Assembly: GCA_013791765.1 (NCBI GenBank)
Contig: VMTC01000074.1
Location: 1 to 64,000 of the forward strand
Length of the DNA stretch: 64,000 bases
Reading direction: 5' to 3'
Source of the DNA: Rhodoferax sp.
GTDB lineage: Bacteria; Pseudomonadota; Gammaproteobacteria; Burkholderiales; Burkholderiaceae_C
Shown: positions 23,336 to 32,404 of the stretch, piece by piece
Position numbering within the stretch: position 1 is the first letter of the stretch
How the letters are laid out: each line of letters begins with the position of its first letter
Notes under the pieces: model-generated
Told to the model about the DNA's origin: nothing
The model's input: only the letters and a program-made list of their open reading frames with translations
Database searches by the model: none
Position numbers and translations under genes: made by a program

Positions 23336-26300
23336 CATGACCGTGAATAACGTGTCGGCCGTCGCCAGTTCGGGCGAACTGGACTTTGGCGCCAACAGCG
23401 CGCTGGCCGGCTTTCGGTTGATGCGCCTCGAAGTGCTCAACTGGGGCACCTTTGACAAACGCGTGTGGGCCTTTCGTCCGGACGGCAAAAACGCGCTGCT
23501 CACCGGCGACATTGGTTCGGGCAAATCCACGCTGGTCGATGCCGTGACCACTCTCTTGGTGCCCGCGCAGCGCATTGCCTACAACAAGGCCGCCGGGGCC
23601 GATGCCAAAGAGCGCACGCTGCGCTCCTATGTGCTGGGCTATTACAAGTCTGAGCGGCATGAAGTCAGTGGCAACGCCAAGCCCGTGGCGCTGCGCGACA
23701 ACCGCAGCTTCTCGGTGATTCTGGGTATTTTTCACAACGCCGGCTTTGATAAAACCGTCACGCTGGCGCAGGTGTTCTGGTGCCGCGAGCCCACTGGCCA
23801 GCCTGAGCGTTTTTACGCCGTGGCGGAGACACCGCTGGCCATTGCCGACGACTTTGGCCACTTTGGCAGCAGCATCGAGCCACTGAAAAAGCGCCTGAAA
23901 AAAGCCGGTGTGGCGTTGTTTGACAGCTTTCCGCCGTACAGCGCTTTGTTGCGCCGCCTGCTCGGTGGTTTGAGCGAGCAGGCCCTCGAATTGTTTTTGC
24001 AGACCGTGTCCATGAAGTCGGTGGGTAACCTGACCGACTTTGTGCGCCAGCACATGCTCGAGCCCTTTGACGTGGCCCCGCGTGTGGCAGCCCTGATTGC
24101 CCACTTTGACGACCTCAACCGCGCCCACGCGGCGGTGCTCAAAGCCCAGCAACAGGTGGCGTTGTTGACCCCGCTGGTGGCAGACTGCGACCAGCACGCT
24201 GCGGTGCTGGCCAAGGCCGATGAATTGCGTGCCTGCCGGGACGGCTTGCGAGCGTATTTCAGTCGCCAAAAGCTGGGCCTGATCGCACAGCGTTTGATAA
24301 ACCTGACTGAAGACCTGGCGCGCGACAGCGCCAAGGTGAGCAAACTCGAAGACCAGCGCGAGCAGGAGCGCCTGCAAGAGCGCGACCTGCGCCAAGCGCT
24401 GGCGACCAACGGTGGTGACCGCCTGGCCCTGCTTGCGCGCGACATTGCCCAGCAGCAGCAGGAGGTGACGCGCCGACGCGCCAGCGCTGCCCGTTACGAC
24501 GAGTTGCGCCGCGAATTGGGCTTGCTGCAAGTGGCCAGCACCGAAGACCTGGTGGCGCAGCAACAAACCTGCACCCAGATGAGGGCGGCAGAAACCGCGC
24601 AGCTTGATGCGGTGCAAAACAGCCTGACCGAGCGCAGTGTTGAGTTAAGCGAAGGTCGGCGCGCCCATGCGGTACTCAGCGACGAAATCACCAGCCTCAA
24701 AGCCCGGCGCAGCAACACCGACGCCCAAGCTGTGCGCATGCGCGCCGAGCTGTGCGCTGCGTTGAATCTGGATGAAGACAGCATGCCCTTTGCCGGTGAG
24801 CTGATTGAGGTGCGCGAGGACCAGCGCGACTGGGAAGGCGCGGTGGAGCGCCTGCTGCATAACTTTGGCCTGTCCTTGCTGGTGCCCGATGCCCTGTACG
24901 CGCAGGTGGCGCAGTGGGTCGATCAAACTCACTTGAAAGGCCGCTTGGTCTATTTCAGGGTGCGGCTTGACGTGCGTGCGCAAGCCCCCAGCCTGCATGC
25001 CGACTCGCTGGTGCGCAAACTCGTCGTCAAGCCTGATTCGCCGTTTTACGCCTGGCTCGACCGCGAGCTGGCGCAGCGCTTTGATGTGGCTTGCTGCACC
25101 ACCCAAGAGCAATTCCGCCGCGAACTGCGGGCCATCAGCCGCGCCGGACAGATCAAGTCAGGCGGCGAACGCCACGAAAAAGACGACCGGCACCGCCTGG
25201 ACGATCGCAGCCGCTACGTACTGGGCTGGAGCAACACTGCCAAACTGGCCGCGCTCAATGCCAAGCGCAAAGTGTTGGAGGCGCAATTGGCGCAGCTGGG
25301 CAGCCAGATCGCCCAGGGCCAGCAACAGTTGGCCCAGTGCCAGGAGCGCTTGAGCCTGCTGGCCAAGCTGGTCGAATACCGCGACTACCGCGAGCTGGAC
25401 TGGGCCACGCCAGCCGCCCAAGCCGCTGCCCTGGCGCAGGAGCGCCAGCAGATTGAGGCTGCCTCCGACCTGCTGCAAACCTTGACCGCCCAGCTCAAAG
25501 CGCTGGAAGAAGCGCAATTGCAGACTGAACGCCTAAGCCGCGAGCAGCGCGACAAGCGTGCCAGGGTTGAAGAAAAAATTGCCCAGATGCAGGCGCTCCA
25601 GCAGCAAACCTTAGAGACCCTGAAAAGTGAGCTGGCTGGCGCAGCCCAACCCGACTTGGCGCAGGTTGAACTGAGCAGCCCCCTGAACCGGCGGCTGGCC
25701 CAGTTGCAAGCGGACATCCTCGGCGCAGCCAGCATCACCCTTGAGTCCTGCGACAACCGCCAGCACGATTTGCGTGAGGCACTGCAAAAATTGATAGCTG
25801 CCGAGGAGCGCAAAGCAAGCAGCCTGGTCGAGAAAATTGTCGATGCCATGCGCAGCTTCAGGCACCGCTTTCCGCTGGCTACCCAGGAGGCTGACGCTTC
25901 GGTTGCCGCTTCAGGCGAATTCCGCGCGCTACTCAAGCAACTGAAGGTGGACGACCTGCCGCGCTTCGAGGCCAAGTTCAAGGATCTGCTGAATCAAAAC
26001 ACCATCAATCAGGTGGCGCAATTCAGTGCCCAGTTGGCCAAAGAGCGTGAAACCATCAAAGAGCGCCTGACGCTCATCAACCAGTCGCTCACCCAAATTG
26101 ACTACAACCCCGGCCGCTTTATCGAGCTGCAGGCGCAGCTGACCCCCGATGCGGAAGTGCGCGACTTTCAAAGCGATCTGCGCCACTGTCTGGACGGCGC
26201 CATCTCAGGCAGCGCGGCCAGCGACGATGGCCAGTATTCCGAAGCCAAGTTTTTGCAGGTCAAAGCCATCATCGAGCGCCTGCGCGGCCGCGAAGGCCAA

Positions 26301-26816
26301 ACCGATGCGGACAAGCGCTGGACGCAAAAGGTGACCGACGTACGCAACTGGTTTGTGTTTGCCGCCAGCGAGCGCTGGCGCGAAGACGGGCGCGAACACG
26401 AGCATTACTCCGATTCCGGTGGCAAGTCGGGCGGACAAAAAGAGAAGCTGGCTTACACCATTCTGGCGGCCAGCCTGGCGTACCAGTTTGGCCTGGTGCG
26501 CGGCGAAGCGCGCTCCAAGGCGTTCAGGTTTGTGGTGATTGACGAGGCCTTTGGCCGCGGCTCGGACGAATCAGCGCAGTTTGGTCTGAAGCTGTTTGAA
26601 GAGCTCAATTTGCAACTGCTGATCGTCACGCCGCTGCAAAAAATTCACATCATCGAGCCCTATGTGTCAAGCGTGGGTTTTGTGCACAACGACGAGGGGC
26701 GCGACTCCAAGCTGCGTAATTTGAGTATTGAGCAATACCGCGCCGAGCAGGAGCGCCGAGCCGTGCCGATGCAGCCGTCTGAGTTGCCAATGGCCGTGGC
26801 TGCCAGGGGCGGCTGA
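23328..26816 (+). CDS. jetC: Wadjet type I subunit JetC (SMC/MukB-like ATPase)
   Basis: A 1162-residue SMC-like ATPase. Walker A is GDIGSGKST at 60-68, followed by long coiled-coil arms (about 290-480 and 640-780, with repeated Q/E/L heptads) around a hinge-like globular part near 500-620. The ABC signature lies in [14 protein letters not shown] from 1030, and Walker [11 protein letters not shown] has D1072-E1073. ATP binding drives head engagement and DNA loop extrusion. The start is ATG 23328, overlapping jetB; ATG 23337 is close by. It ends in TGATG shared with jetD. Length and motif order are normal, so the gene appears intact. Confidence 0.93.
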   Translation: MNDMTVNNVSAVASSGELDFGANSALAGFRLMRLEVLNWGTFDKRVWAFRPDGKNALLTGDIGSGKSTLVDAVTTLLVPAQRIAYNKAAGADAKERTLRSYVLGYYKSERHEVSGNAKPVALRDNRSFSVILGIFHNAGFDKTVTLAQVFWCREPTGQPERFYAVAETPLAIADDFGHFGSSIEPLKKRLKKAGVALFDSFPPYSALLRRLLGGLSEQALELFLQTVSMKSVGNLTDFVRQHMLEPFDVAPRVAALIAHFDDLNRAHAAVLKAQQQVALLTPLVADCDQHAAVLAKADELRACRDGLRAYFSRQKLGLIAQRLINLTEDLARDSAKVSKLEDQREQERLQERDLRQALATNGGDRLALLARDIAQQQQEVTRRRASAARYDELRRELGLLQVASTEDLVAQQQTCTQMRAAETAQLDAVQNSLTERSVELSEGRRAHAVLSDEITSLKARRSNTDAQAVRMRAELCAALNLDEDSMPFAGELIEVREDQRDWEGAVERLLHNFGLSLLVPDALYAQVAQWVDQTHLKGRLVYFRVRLDVRAQAPSLHADSLVRKLVVKPDSPFYAWLDRELAQRFDVACCTTQEQFRRELRAISRAGQIKSGGERHEKDDRHRLDDRSRYVLGWSNTAKLAALNAKRKVLEAQLAQLGSQIAQGQQQLAQCQERLSLLAKLVEYRDYRELDWATPAAQAAALAQERQQIEAASDLLQTLTAQLKALEEAQLQTERLSREQRDKRARVEEKIAQMQALQQQTLETLKSELAGAAQPDLAQVELSSPLNRRLAQLQADILGAASITLESCDNRQHDLREALQKLIAAEERKASSLVEKIVDAMRSFRHRFPLATQEADASVAASGEFRALLKQLKVDDLPRFEAKFKDLLNQNTINQVAQFSAQLAKERETIKERLTLINQSLTQIDYNPGRFIELQAQLTPDAEVRDFQSDLRHCLDGAISGSAASDDGQYSEAKFLQVKAIIERLRGREGQTDADKRWTQKVTDVRNWFVFAASERWREDGREHEHYSDSGGKSGGQKEKLAYTILAASLAYQFGLVRGEARSKAFRFVVIDEAFGRGSDESAQFGLKLFEELNLQLLIVTPLQKIHIIEPYVSSVGFVHNDEGRDSKLRNLSIEQYRAEQERRAVPMQPSELPMAVAARGG

Positions 26817-28135
26817 TGCGCTGGAGCACCCCCAAAGACCTGCGCGCGCAGGTGCAAAAACTCTGGGACAAGGGCGAGTTGCTGCGCCCCTTGGTGGGCT
26901 CTGAGGCGTTCGCGCCACGGCGCCTGCGCCTGAGCACACCCAGCTCGGGCGAATTGAGCGATCACTTTGACGAGGCGCGCGCCTGGGCCGCCGAGCTGCG
27001 CGCCATGCCCCATGTGCGCTTGGTGCTGCGTGAGTTTCGCCACCGGGTGCTGGGCAACAATGCGCTGCCCGATGAAGTCTGGCTCGATTCGCTGGACGCT
27101 GCGCATGCCATGCTGGGCAAGCAAAAAGACGTACGGCGCTTTGCTGAACTGCTGCAGATCACGCGGCAATTCCTGCTTTCAGAACGCACGGATGGCGATG
27201 CTGCGCTTGCAACGGGCCAAAGCTTGGGGGCAAGCGGCCACGGCGATGCCCCTGTGCATGATCGTCTGCTGCCCTGGCTGGCCAAGCGGCCTTTGACGGC
27301 GCTGGAACTGTTCGACGCCTGGCCGCGCTTGGCTTTGGTGGTCGGCTGGTTGCACGCGCACCCGCGCCCTGGCATTTACTTGCGTCAGGTCGATCTGCCG
27401 GGGGTCGACAGCAAATTCATCGAGGCGCACCGCGCGGTGCTCTCGGAGCTGTTGGACCTGGCGCTGCCTGGGGCAGTGATTGACAGCAGCGTCAGTGGTC
27501 TGAGCGGCTTCTGCCGCCGCTATGGCTTCAAAGACAAACCGCTGCGCATCCGCTTTCGGCTACTCGATACGTCACTGCTGCCGGGCATGGCGGGCAGCAG
27601 CCCGGCGCTGCCGACAAACGCAGACCCGGACATTGGCCTGACGCAGGCCGCGTTTGAAAGCCTGCATCTGCCGCTTGAACGCGTCTTCATGACGGAGAAC
27701 GAAATCAACTTTTTGGCTTTCCCCGCAGTGCCGGGTAGCCTGGTGATCTTTGGCGCCGGTTATGGCTTTGAGGCGTTTGCGGGGACCACCTGGTTGCACC
27801 GCTGTGATCTCTTTTATTGGGGCGACATTGACACCCACGGCTTTGCCATTCTGGACCAGCTACGCGCCCATTTTCCGCACGCGCAGTCGCTACTGATGGA
27901 CCGTGACACCTTGCTGGCCCATGCCGATCATTGGGGCACGGAGCCGCAAGCCCTGCTGCGCGACCTGCCGCGCCTCACGCCCGGCGAGACGGCGCTGTTC
28001 AACGAGTTACGCGACAACAGGTTGCGCGTGGGCGTCCGGCTGGAACAGGAGCGCATCGGTTTCGGCTGGGTACAGCAGGCACTCTCGGCCTTTTCCGAGT
28101 CAACACGGTCGGTGGTCTCGGCCTCATCGCTGTAG
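26816..28135 (+). CDS. jetD: Wadjet type I subunit JetD (DUF3322/DUF2220 Toprim-like nuclease)
   Basis: A 439-residue protein with an N-terminal DUF3322 region ([23 protein letters not shown]) and a C-terminal DUF2220 Toprim-type nuclease domain related to topoisomerase VI subunit A. Acidic metal-binding residues are seen as E294/E296 in MTENEINFLAFP and D337/D339 in WGDIDTHGFAILD. JetD cleaves plasmid DNA once the JetABC motor has sensed a small circle. All expected acidic residues are visible, so the system looks active. A strong terminator-like hairpin follows. Confidence 0.92.
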   Translation: MRWSTPKDLRAQVQKLWDKGELLRPLVGSEAFAPRRLRLSTPSSGELSDHFDEARAWAAELRAMPHVRLVLREFRHRVLGNNALPDEVWLDSLDAAHAMLGKQKDVRRFAELLQITRQFLLSERTDGDAALATGQSLGASGHGDAPVHDRLLPWLAKRPLTALELFDAWPRLALVVGWLHAHPRPGIYLRQVDLPGVDSKFIEAHRAVLSELLDLALPGAVIDSSVSGLSGFCRRYGFKDKPLRIRFRLLDTSLLPGMAGSSPALPTNADPDIGLTQAAFESLHLPLERVFMTENEINFLAFPAVPGSLVIFGAGYGFEAFAGTTWLHRCDLFYWGDIDTHGFAILDQLRAHFPHAQSLLMDRDTLLAHADHWGTEPQALLRDLPRLTPGETALFNELRDNRLRVGVRLEQERIGFGWVQQALSAFSESTRSVVSASSL

Positions 28136-28140
28136 CCCCC

Positions 28141-28182
28141 GTCGGGTTAGCGCGAAGCGCGTAACCCGACAGAAGTTTTTTT
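28141..28182 (+). terminator. Hairpin terminator after jetD
   Basis: GTCGGGTTA and TAACCCGAC (28141-28149 and 28162-28170) pair perfectly, extended by GCGCG/CGCGC pairing around a small loop, followed by AGAAG and seven T (28176-28182). It suits rho-independent termination of the jet operon. Similar GTCGGGTTA hairpins also occur as dispersed REP-like repeats in proteobacteria. Confidence 0.65.
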
Positions 28183-28237
28183 GCTTTCCGCAAGGTGTCG
28201 GGGTTCGTCCAACCCGAGCTACTAGGTTATTTCATCA

Positions 28238-28942
28238 TCAGGGCTGCTGGATTTCAATCATGACCTCGTTGCGCCGGAACATCGGCAGCGTCCAGGGCGG
28301 GTTGTAGCGCGCCAGCTGCGGGTTGCCCAAACTTTGAATTTTCTGCGCCTGCAGCCAGGCCATTAGCTCATCGGTCTTTTGCTGCACCCTGGACTCGGTG
28401 TTGAAGCCGCTGTAGCCGAGTACCGCCCAGGTCTTGGCAGGCACCTGGCGCAATTGCACGGCCGCGTTGTTGGGCTTGGGCAGACTTGCCAACGTGTACT
28501 GGCTGGGCATCACAAAGTGCACGCGCCAGCGCTTGGCGTTTTGTAGTGAGGACGTCGCCGGCGCGTCAGTCGCCGCCGAGGCCAAAGGCTCGATTGCCAC
28601 CGGCGCCGTCATGGCGATCTTCTGCGCGGCGGGCGCCACCGGCTCCATCGTGACGGGCGCGGTCATGGCGATCTTTTCGGAGCCTGGGCTTGGGGCGGCG
28701 AGCGCGGACTGGTTGTTGCCAAAAATATAGTCGGCAATGGCGCGAAAACCCTTATTGGACGCAGCATCCATATCCCCTTCCACAGTGGTCTCGGCGACGA
28801 TGAAAGCGGGGTAGCGGCGCAACTCGATGCCGCCCTGTTGCGACAGGATTTCAAATTTGGGTTCTTCCGTGGCCATGGCGTGTTCTCCGAGCAGCAGGCC
28901 AAGGGCCAGAAAAATGAGGGGGTGAAAAGGTTTTTTCATCAC
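28238..28942 (-). CDS. SOUL-family heme-binding protein, exported
   Basis: A 234-residue protein with a signal peptide (FLALGLLLGEHAMA) and the SOUL/HBP fold: PKFEILSQQGGIELRRYPAFIVAETTVEG, IADYIFGNN, KIAMTAPV and the C-terminal YNPPWTLPMFRRNEVMIEI. SOUL proteins bind heme or porphyrins, although bacterial members are poorly understood. The signature KIAMTAPV occurs twice (about residues 90-97 and 109-116) as an internal duplication with a following low-complexity Ala/Pro linker. It is convergent with jetD and probably periplasmic. Confidence 0.83.
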   Translation of the reverse strand: MMKKPFHPLIFLALGLLLGEHAMATEEPKFEILSQQGGIELRRYPAFIVAETTVEGDMDAASNKGFRAIADYIFGNNQSALAAPSPGSEKIAMTAPVTMEPVAPAAQKIAMTAPVAIEPLASAATDAPATSSLQNAKRWRVHFVMPSQYTLASLPKPNNAAVQLRQVPAKTWAVLGYSGFNTESRVQQKTDELMAWLQAQKIQSLGNPQLARYNPPWTLPMFRRNEVMIEIQQP

Positions 28943-29077
28943 AGTCGATCAAAATATTACTAAGCAGTTTAAAATAATACCAGTTTGATTGCCTTGTTGT
29001 TCCGAGCGCTTTCAACAACCCGCAGTGGGCAGGGCCATTGACCCGCGCCGAGCGCGATCACGCGCATGTACGCGAGG

Positions 29078-29722
29078 TTATTTGAAGGGCGCCGGGGTCT
29101 TGTCTTTGAAGTCGCAGAAGGGGCTGACCGCGCACTGCCAGCACAGCGGCTTGCGCGCCTGGCAGACATAGCGCCCCTGCAAAATCAGCCAGTGGTGCGC
29201 GTCCACCAGATACGCGGGGGGTATGCGCTTGAGCAGCTTTTGCTCCACTTCAAGCGGGGTCTTGCCCGGTGCCAGGCCGGTGCGGTTGGCGACGCGAAAG
29301 AGGTGCGTGTCCACGGCGATGGTCGGCTCGCCAAAGGCTACATTCAAAATGACGTTGGCGGTCTTGCGCCCCACGCCGGGCAGCGTCTGCAGTGCCTCAC
29401 GCGAGCCGGGCACCACACCGTCGTAATGATCCACCAATATCTGGCAGGTCTGCAGCAGGTGGCGCGCCTTGGCGTGGTACAGGCCGATGGTCTTAATAAA
29501 GCTCTCCAGCCCTTGCAGGCCCAGGTCCAGCATCTTTTGCGGCGTGTTGGCCACCAGAAAGAGGCGGCGCGTGGCCTTGTTCACGCTGACATCGGTGGCC
29601 TGGGCCGACAGCAGCACAGCCACGAGCAGCTCAAAGACGCTGCTGAACTCCAGCTCGGTTTGCGGCTGCGGATTGGCCGCTTTCAGCGTGGCGAAAAAAG
29701 ATTCAATGGCAGCCGGTGTCAT
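29078..29722 (-). CDS. nth: Endonuclease III
   Basis: A 214-residue base-excision repair glycosylase/AP lyase. The helix-hairpin-helix LPGVGRKTANVILN contains the catalytic lysine, TIAVDTHLFRV contains the catalytic aspartate, and the C-terminal [4Fe-4S] cluster follows the exact spacing C-x6-C-x2-C-x5-C. It removes oxidised pyrimidines. The start overlaps the stop of the HDOD gene by 4 bases, so the two are co-translated. Confidence 0.95.
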   Translation of the reverse strand: MTPAAIESFFATLKAANPQPQTELEFSSVFELLVAVLLSAQATDVSVNKATRRLFLVANTPQKMLDLGLQGLESFIKTIGLYHAKARHLLQTCQILVDHYDGVVPGSREALQTLPGVGRKTANVILNVAFGEPTIAVDTHLFRVANRTGLAPGKTPLEVEQKLLKRIPPAYLVDAHHWLILQGRYVCQARKPLCWQCAVSPFCDFKDKTPAPFK

Positions 29723-30525
29723 AGGCCGACGATGTCCACAAAACTGTCATGCGCCGGAAAAGTCTCTTGCAGCCAGTCCAGGTCCAGGTGCAGCGAATCG
29801 ATCACCTCGACGGGCAACTGGGGCAGGCTGCTTACGTCGGCGGCGGGCATGTCGGCGAGCAAACCGGCCAGATGGACGACCGCACCCAAACGCGAGTAGG
29901 CCTGCTCCAGCAGCGGGTCGGAGGCGCGTTGCAGCGCCTGCACGATTTGCATCGGGAAGCTCCAGCGCCGCGCCAGTTCGGCGGTGATCTGCCCTTCGCT
30001 GTAGCCGACCAACTGCTTTTCACGCAGCCAGCGCGCGCCGGGCAGCTGTGGCTGGTGTTCAATTGGCGCCAGGGTGTCAGGCTGCACCTGAACGATCAGC
30101 AGCTCGCCCAGGCGCAGCATCATGCCGGTGAGCCAGGCCATCTGGGTGTCGATGCCCAGACCCCCGGCCAGCCACTGGGCATAACCGGCGCAGCGCATGC
30201 AGGACTGCCAGAAGGCGCGGCGGTCCAGCCCGGGCAGCACCACAAAAGCGCTGCTCAGGCAGGCGCCCACCGCCATGGCGCGCACGCGCGACAAGCCCAC
30301 CATGGCGATGGCTTCGTCCAATGTGCCGACCCCGCGCGGCAGGCCAAACTCGGCACTGTTGGCCGCACGCAGCAGATTGGCGCTCAGGGCCGGGTCGCGG
30401 GCGATGATGGTGCGCACCTGCGCAATCGACACCGCCGGTAGATTCAGGGTTGTGATGAGCTCGTGGCCCACGTCGCTCAGGAGGGGTAGTTCGATGGACG
30501 CAAAGAATGAATTGAGATTGGGCAT
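29719..30525 (-). CDS. HDOD domain signalling protein
   Basis: A 268-residue HDOD-domain protein: LPLLSDVGHELITTLNLPAVSIAQVRTI, RDPALSANLLRAANSAEFGLP and GTLDEAIAMVGLSRVRAMAV. HDOD domains resemble HD phosphohydrolases but lack the catalytic HD pair, as here, and usually act as regulators tied to c-di-GMP, chemotaxis or stress. It is cytoplasmic and coupled to nth by overlap. No other output domain is present. Confidence 0.82.
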   Translation of the reverse strand: MPNLNSFFASIELPLLSDVGHELITTLNLPAVSIAQVRTIIARDPALSANLLRAANSAEFGLPRGVGTLDEAIAMVGLSRVRAMAVGACLSSAFVVLPGLDRRAFWQSCMRCAGYAQWLAGGLGIDTQMAWLTGMMLRLGELLIVQVQPDTLAPIEHQPQLPGARWLREKQLVGYSEGQITAELARRWSFPMQIVQALQRASDPLLEQAYSRLGAVVHLAGLLADMPAADVSSLPQLPVEVIDSLHLDLDWLQETFPAHDSFVDIVGL

Positions 30526-30607
30526 GGGACTTTTATGAAGGGCCGTGAACTTGTCAGCTATCGGTCACAATTTACCCTAAATCAATTCTCCTGAAAGCTG
30601 CAATTTC

Positions 30608-31795
30608 ATGCAATTTGCCGACCGTCTTAAAAATGTTGAAACCTCCGCCATTCGGGAGCTTTTCAAGTTGCTGGGCAAGCCCGGCATCATCAGCTTTGCC
30701 GGCGGCTTTCCGGACCCGGCGTTGTTTGATGCCCAGGGAATAGCGCAAGCGGCGCAAGCCGTGCTCAGCACGAACCCCGGCCCAGTGCTGCAATACGGTG
30801 CCACCGAGGGTTACCAACCCTTGCGAGAAGGCATCAGCAGCTTCATGGCGGCCAAGGGCAGCCACGTCGAGCCAGACGGTCTGATTGTTACCACCGGCAG
30901 CCAGCAGGCGCTGGACCTGATCGGCAAGACCCTGATCTCGCCCGGCGACAAGGTGATTGTTGAAGCGCCCACCTTTTTGGCCACCATCCAGTGCTTTCGG
31001 CTCTATGGTGCCCACATCATTGGCGCGCCGATTGATGCCGATGGCGTTGATGTGGATAAGTTAGAGGCCTTGATCGAAGAACACAAACCCAAGCTGGTCT
31101 ACCTGATTCCCACCTTTGGCAACCCGAGCGGCGCCACGCTCAGCCTGGTGCGGCGCCAGCGCATTCTGGAAATTGCGGCGCGCACGCAAACGCTGGTGGT
31201 GGAGGACGACCCCTACGGCGAGCTGTACTTTGACCAGCCGCCACCACCGAGCTTGCTGGCGCTGAGCGACGCTGTGCCGGGCAGCCGCGACTGGCTGGCG
31301 CATTGCGGCAGCTTCAGCAAGATACTCAGTCCGGGTTTGCGCGTGGGCTGGCTGATTGCGCCGCCTGCGCTATTGGCCAACGCCACCATGTGCAAGCAGT
31401 TCAGCGATGCCCACACCAGCAACCTCACGCAAGCGATTTGCGCCCAATACCTGGGCATGAATCGCCTGGACGGCACGTTGGCCGTGGTGCGTAAAACCTA
31501 CTTTGAACGCGCACGCGTCATGGCCGAATCGCTGCGCCGCGACCTGGGCGATGCGATAGCGTTCAACCAGCCGCAGGGCGGCATGTTCTTCTGGGCCAGG
31601 TTGACCGGGTCGAGCGGCAAGACGGCTCAGGCGAGCGACTTTGCCAAGCGCGCGATCGACCAGGGCGTGGCCTTTGTGCCGGGTGCGCCATTTTTTGCGC
31701 ATGACCCCGATTTGAGTACGCTGCGCCTGAGCTTTGCCACGGCCGATGTGGCCAAGATTGAAGAGGGCATTGGGCGGCTGGCCCGGGCGCTGTAG
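30608..31795 (+). CDS. PLP-dependent aminotransferase, class I/II (2-aminoadipate aminotransferase type)
   Basis: A 395-residue fold-type I aminotransferase. GIISFAGGFPDPALFD near the N-terminus, LQYGATEGYQPLRE, TTGSQQALDLIGK, TFGNPSGATLS and the PLP lysine region GSFSKILSPGLRVGW match the LysN/ARO8-like group that accepts 2-aminoadipate, aromatic or branched-chain amino acids. It lacks the N-terminal GntR domain of MocR regulators. Substrate is not predictable from context. A dispersed repeat lies right after the stop. Confidence 0.85.
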   Translation: MQFADRLKNVETSAIRELFKLLGKPGIISFAGGFPDPALFDAQGIAQAAQAVLSTNPGPVLQYGATEGYQPLREGISSFMAAKGSHVEPDGLIVTTGSQQALDLIGKTLISPGDKVIVEAPTFLATIQCFRLYGAHIIGAPIDADGVDVDKLEALIEEHKPKLVYLIPTFGNPSGATLSLVRRQRILEIAARTQTLVVEDDPYGELYFDQPPPPSLLALSDAVPGSRDWLAHCGSFSKILSPGLRVGWLIAPPALLANATMCKQFSDAHTSNLTQAICAQYLGMNRLDGTLAVVRKTYFERARVMAESLRRDLGDAIAFNQPQGGMFFWARLTGSSGKTAQASDFAKRAIDQGVAFVPGAPFFAHDPDLSTLRLSFATADVAKIEEGIGRLARAL

Positions 31796-31807
31796 ATAAA
31801 TGGCTAA

Positions 31808-31866
31808 TAATTTATAACAAATAGGGCTCCAGCCCACGTCGATAGGATATGAGTAGCTATAAAAAA
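31808..31866 (+). repeat. Dispersed GCCC-N19-AGCT element, copy 8 (intergenic)
   Basis: Forward copy between two genes: AATAGGGCTCCAGCCC, 19 bases, AGCTATAA. It is the only copy outside a coding region. Confidence 0.78.
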
Positions 31867-31878
31867 GTGACTTAAACG

Positions 31879-32379
31879 ATGATTTTCAACAAGACCGATG
31901 CGGGCCGGATCGAGATATCAGGACGCAGCCACAACCTGAGTGCTATGCAGCGGCGGGTGCTGATCCTGGTGGACGGCAAGAAAACCGTGAATGCGCTGCA
32001 GGCTTTTGTGCGGGTCGGCGAGTTGGAGTCGGCGCTGGAGCATTTGTTGCAGGAACATTTGATCGAAGCTGCGGCGAACAGCGCTGACGCCAGCCTGCAG
32101 GCGCCAGCGGCCCCGGGTTTTGTGGCCGCCGAGCAGGCCGAGGCGCCCCGGCCAGCCAACAGTGCACAAGAGTTTGTCAAAGTGCGCCAGCAGGCATCAA
32201 TCTTTGTGCAGCAGAGGCTGGGCGCTGCGGGTGAGCCCATTTGTCAGGCGATCGACCGGTGCGAGAGCCCGGCTGAGCTGCGCAAAATGCTGCGTGGCGT
32301 GGAGATTTTTGTCGGCCAGCGCATGAGTCCTGAGACGACCCAGGCCTTTGCGCGCCATTTTGGCGCCTTGTTGCTTTAG
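31879..32379 (+). CDS. Uncharacterised protein, possible winged-helix N-terminus
   Basis: I do not recognise this 166-residue protein. The N-terminal 70 residues (RRVLILVDGKKTVNALQAFV followed by LESALEHLLQEHLIE) look like a small winged-helix or regulatory domain with an aspartate-glycine turn. A variable Ala/Pro linker follows, then a helical C-terminal domain (LRKMLRGVEIFVGQRMS). No membrane segment or signal peptide is visible. The frame has coherent codon use and an ATG just after the repeat element. It is convergent with tolC (25-bp gap). Confidence 0.6.
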   Translation: MIFNKTDAGRIEISGRSHNLSAMQRRVLILVDGKKTVNALQAFVRVGELESALEHLLQEHLIEAAANSADASLQAPAAPGFVAAEQAEAPRPANSAQEFVKVRQQASIFVQQRLGAAGEPICQAIDRCESPAELRKMLRGVEIFVGQRMSPETTQAFARHFGALLL

Positions 32380-32404
32380 CAACCGCCGGGTGGCTGGGGG
32401 CCGG

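Noticed and set aside
23238..24617. 459-codon reverse frame across jetB/jetC
   Set aside because: Antisense to JetC, whose Walker A and coiled-coil are unmistakable; no family features in the reverse product.
25790..25835. Possible tenth dispersed element in jetC (TTGATAGCTGCCGAGGAGCG)
   Set aside because: It shares AGCT and a similar tail but lacks GCCC at the fixed 19-base distance, and the residues fit the normal coiled coil.
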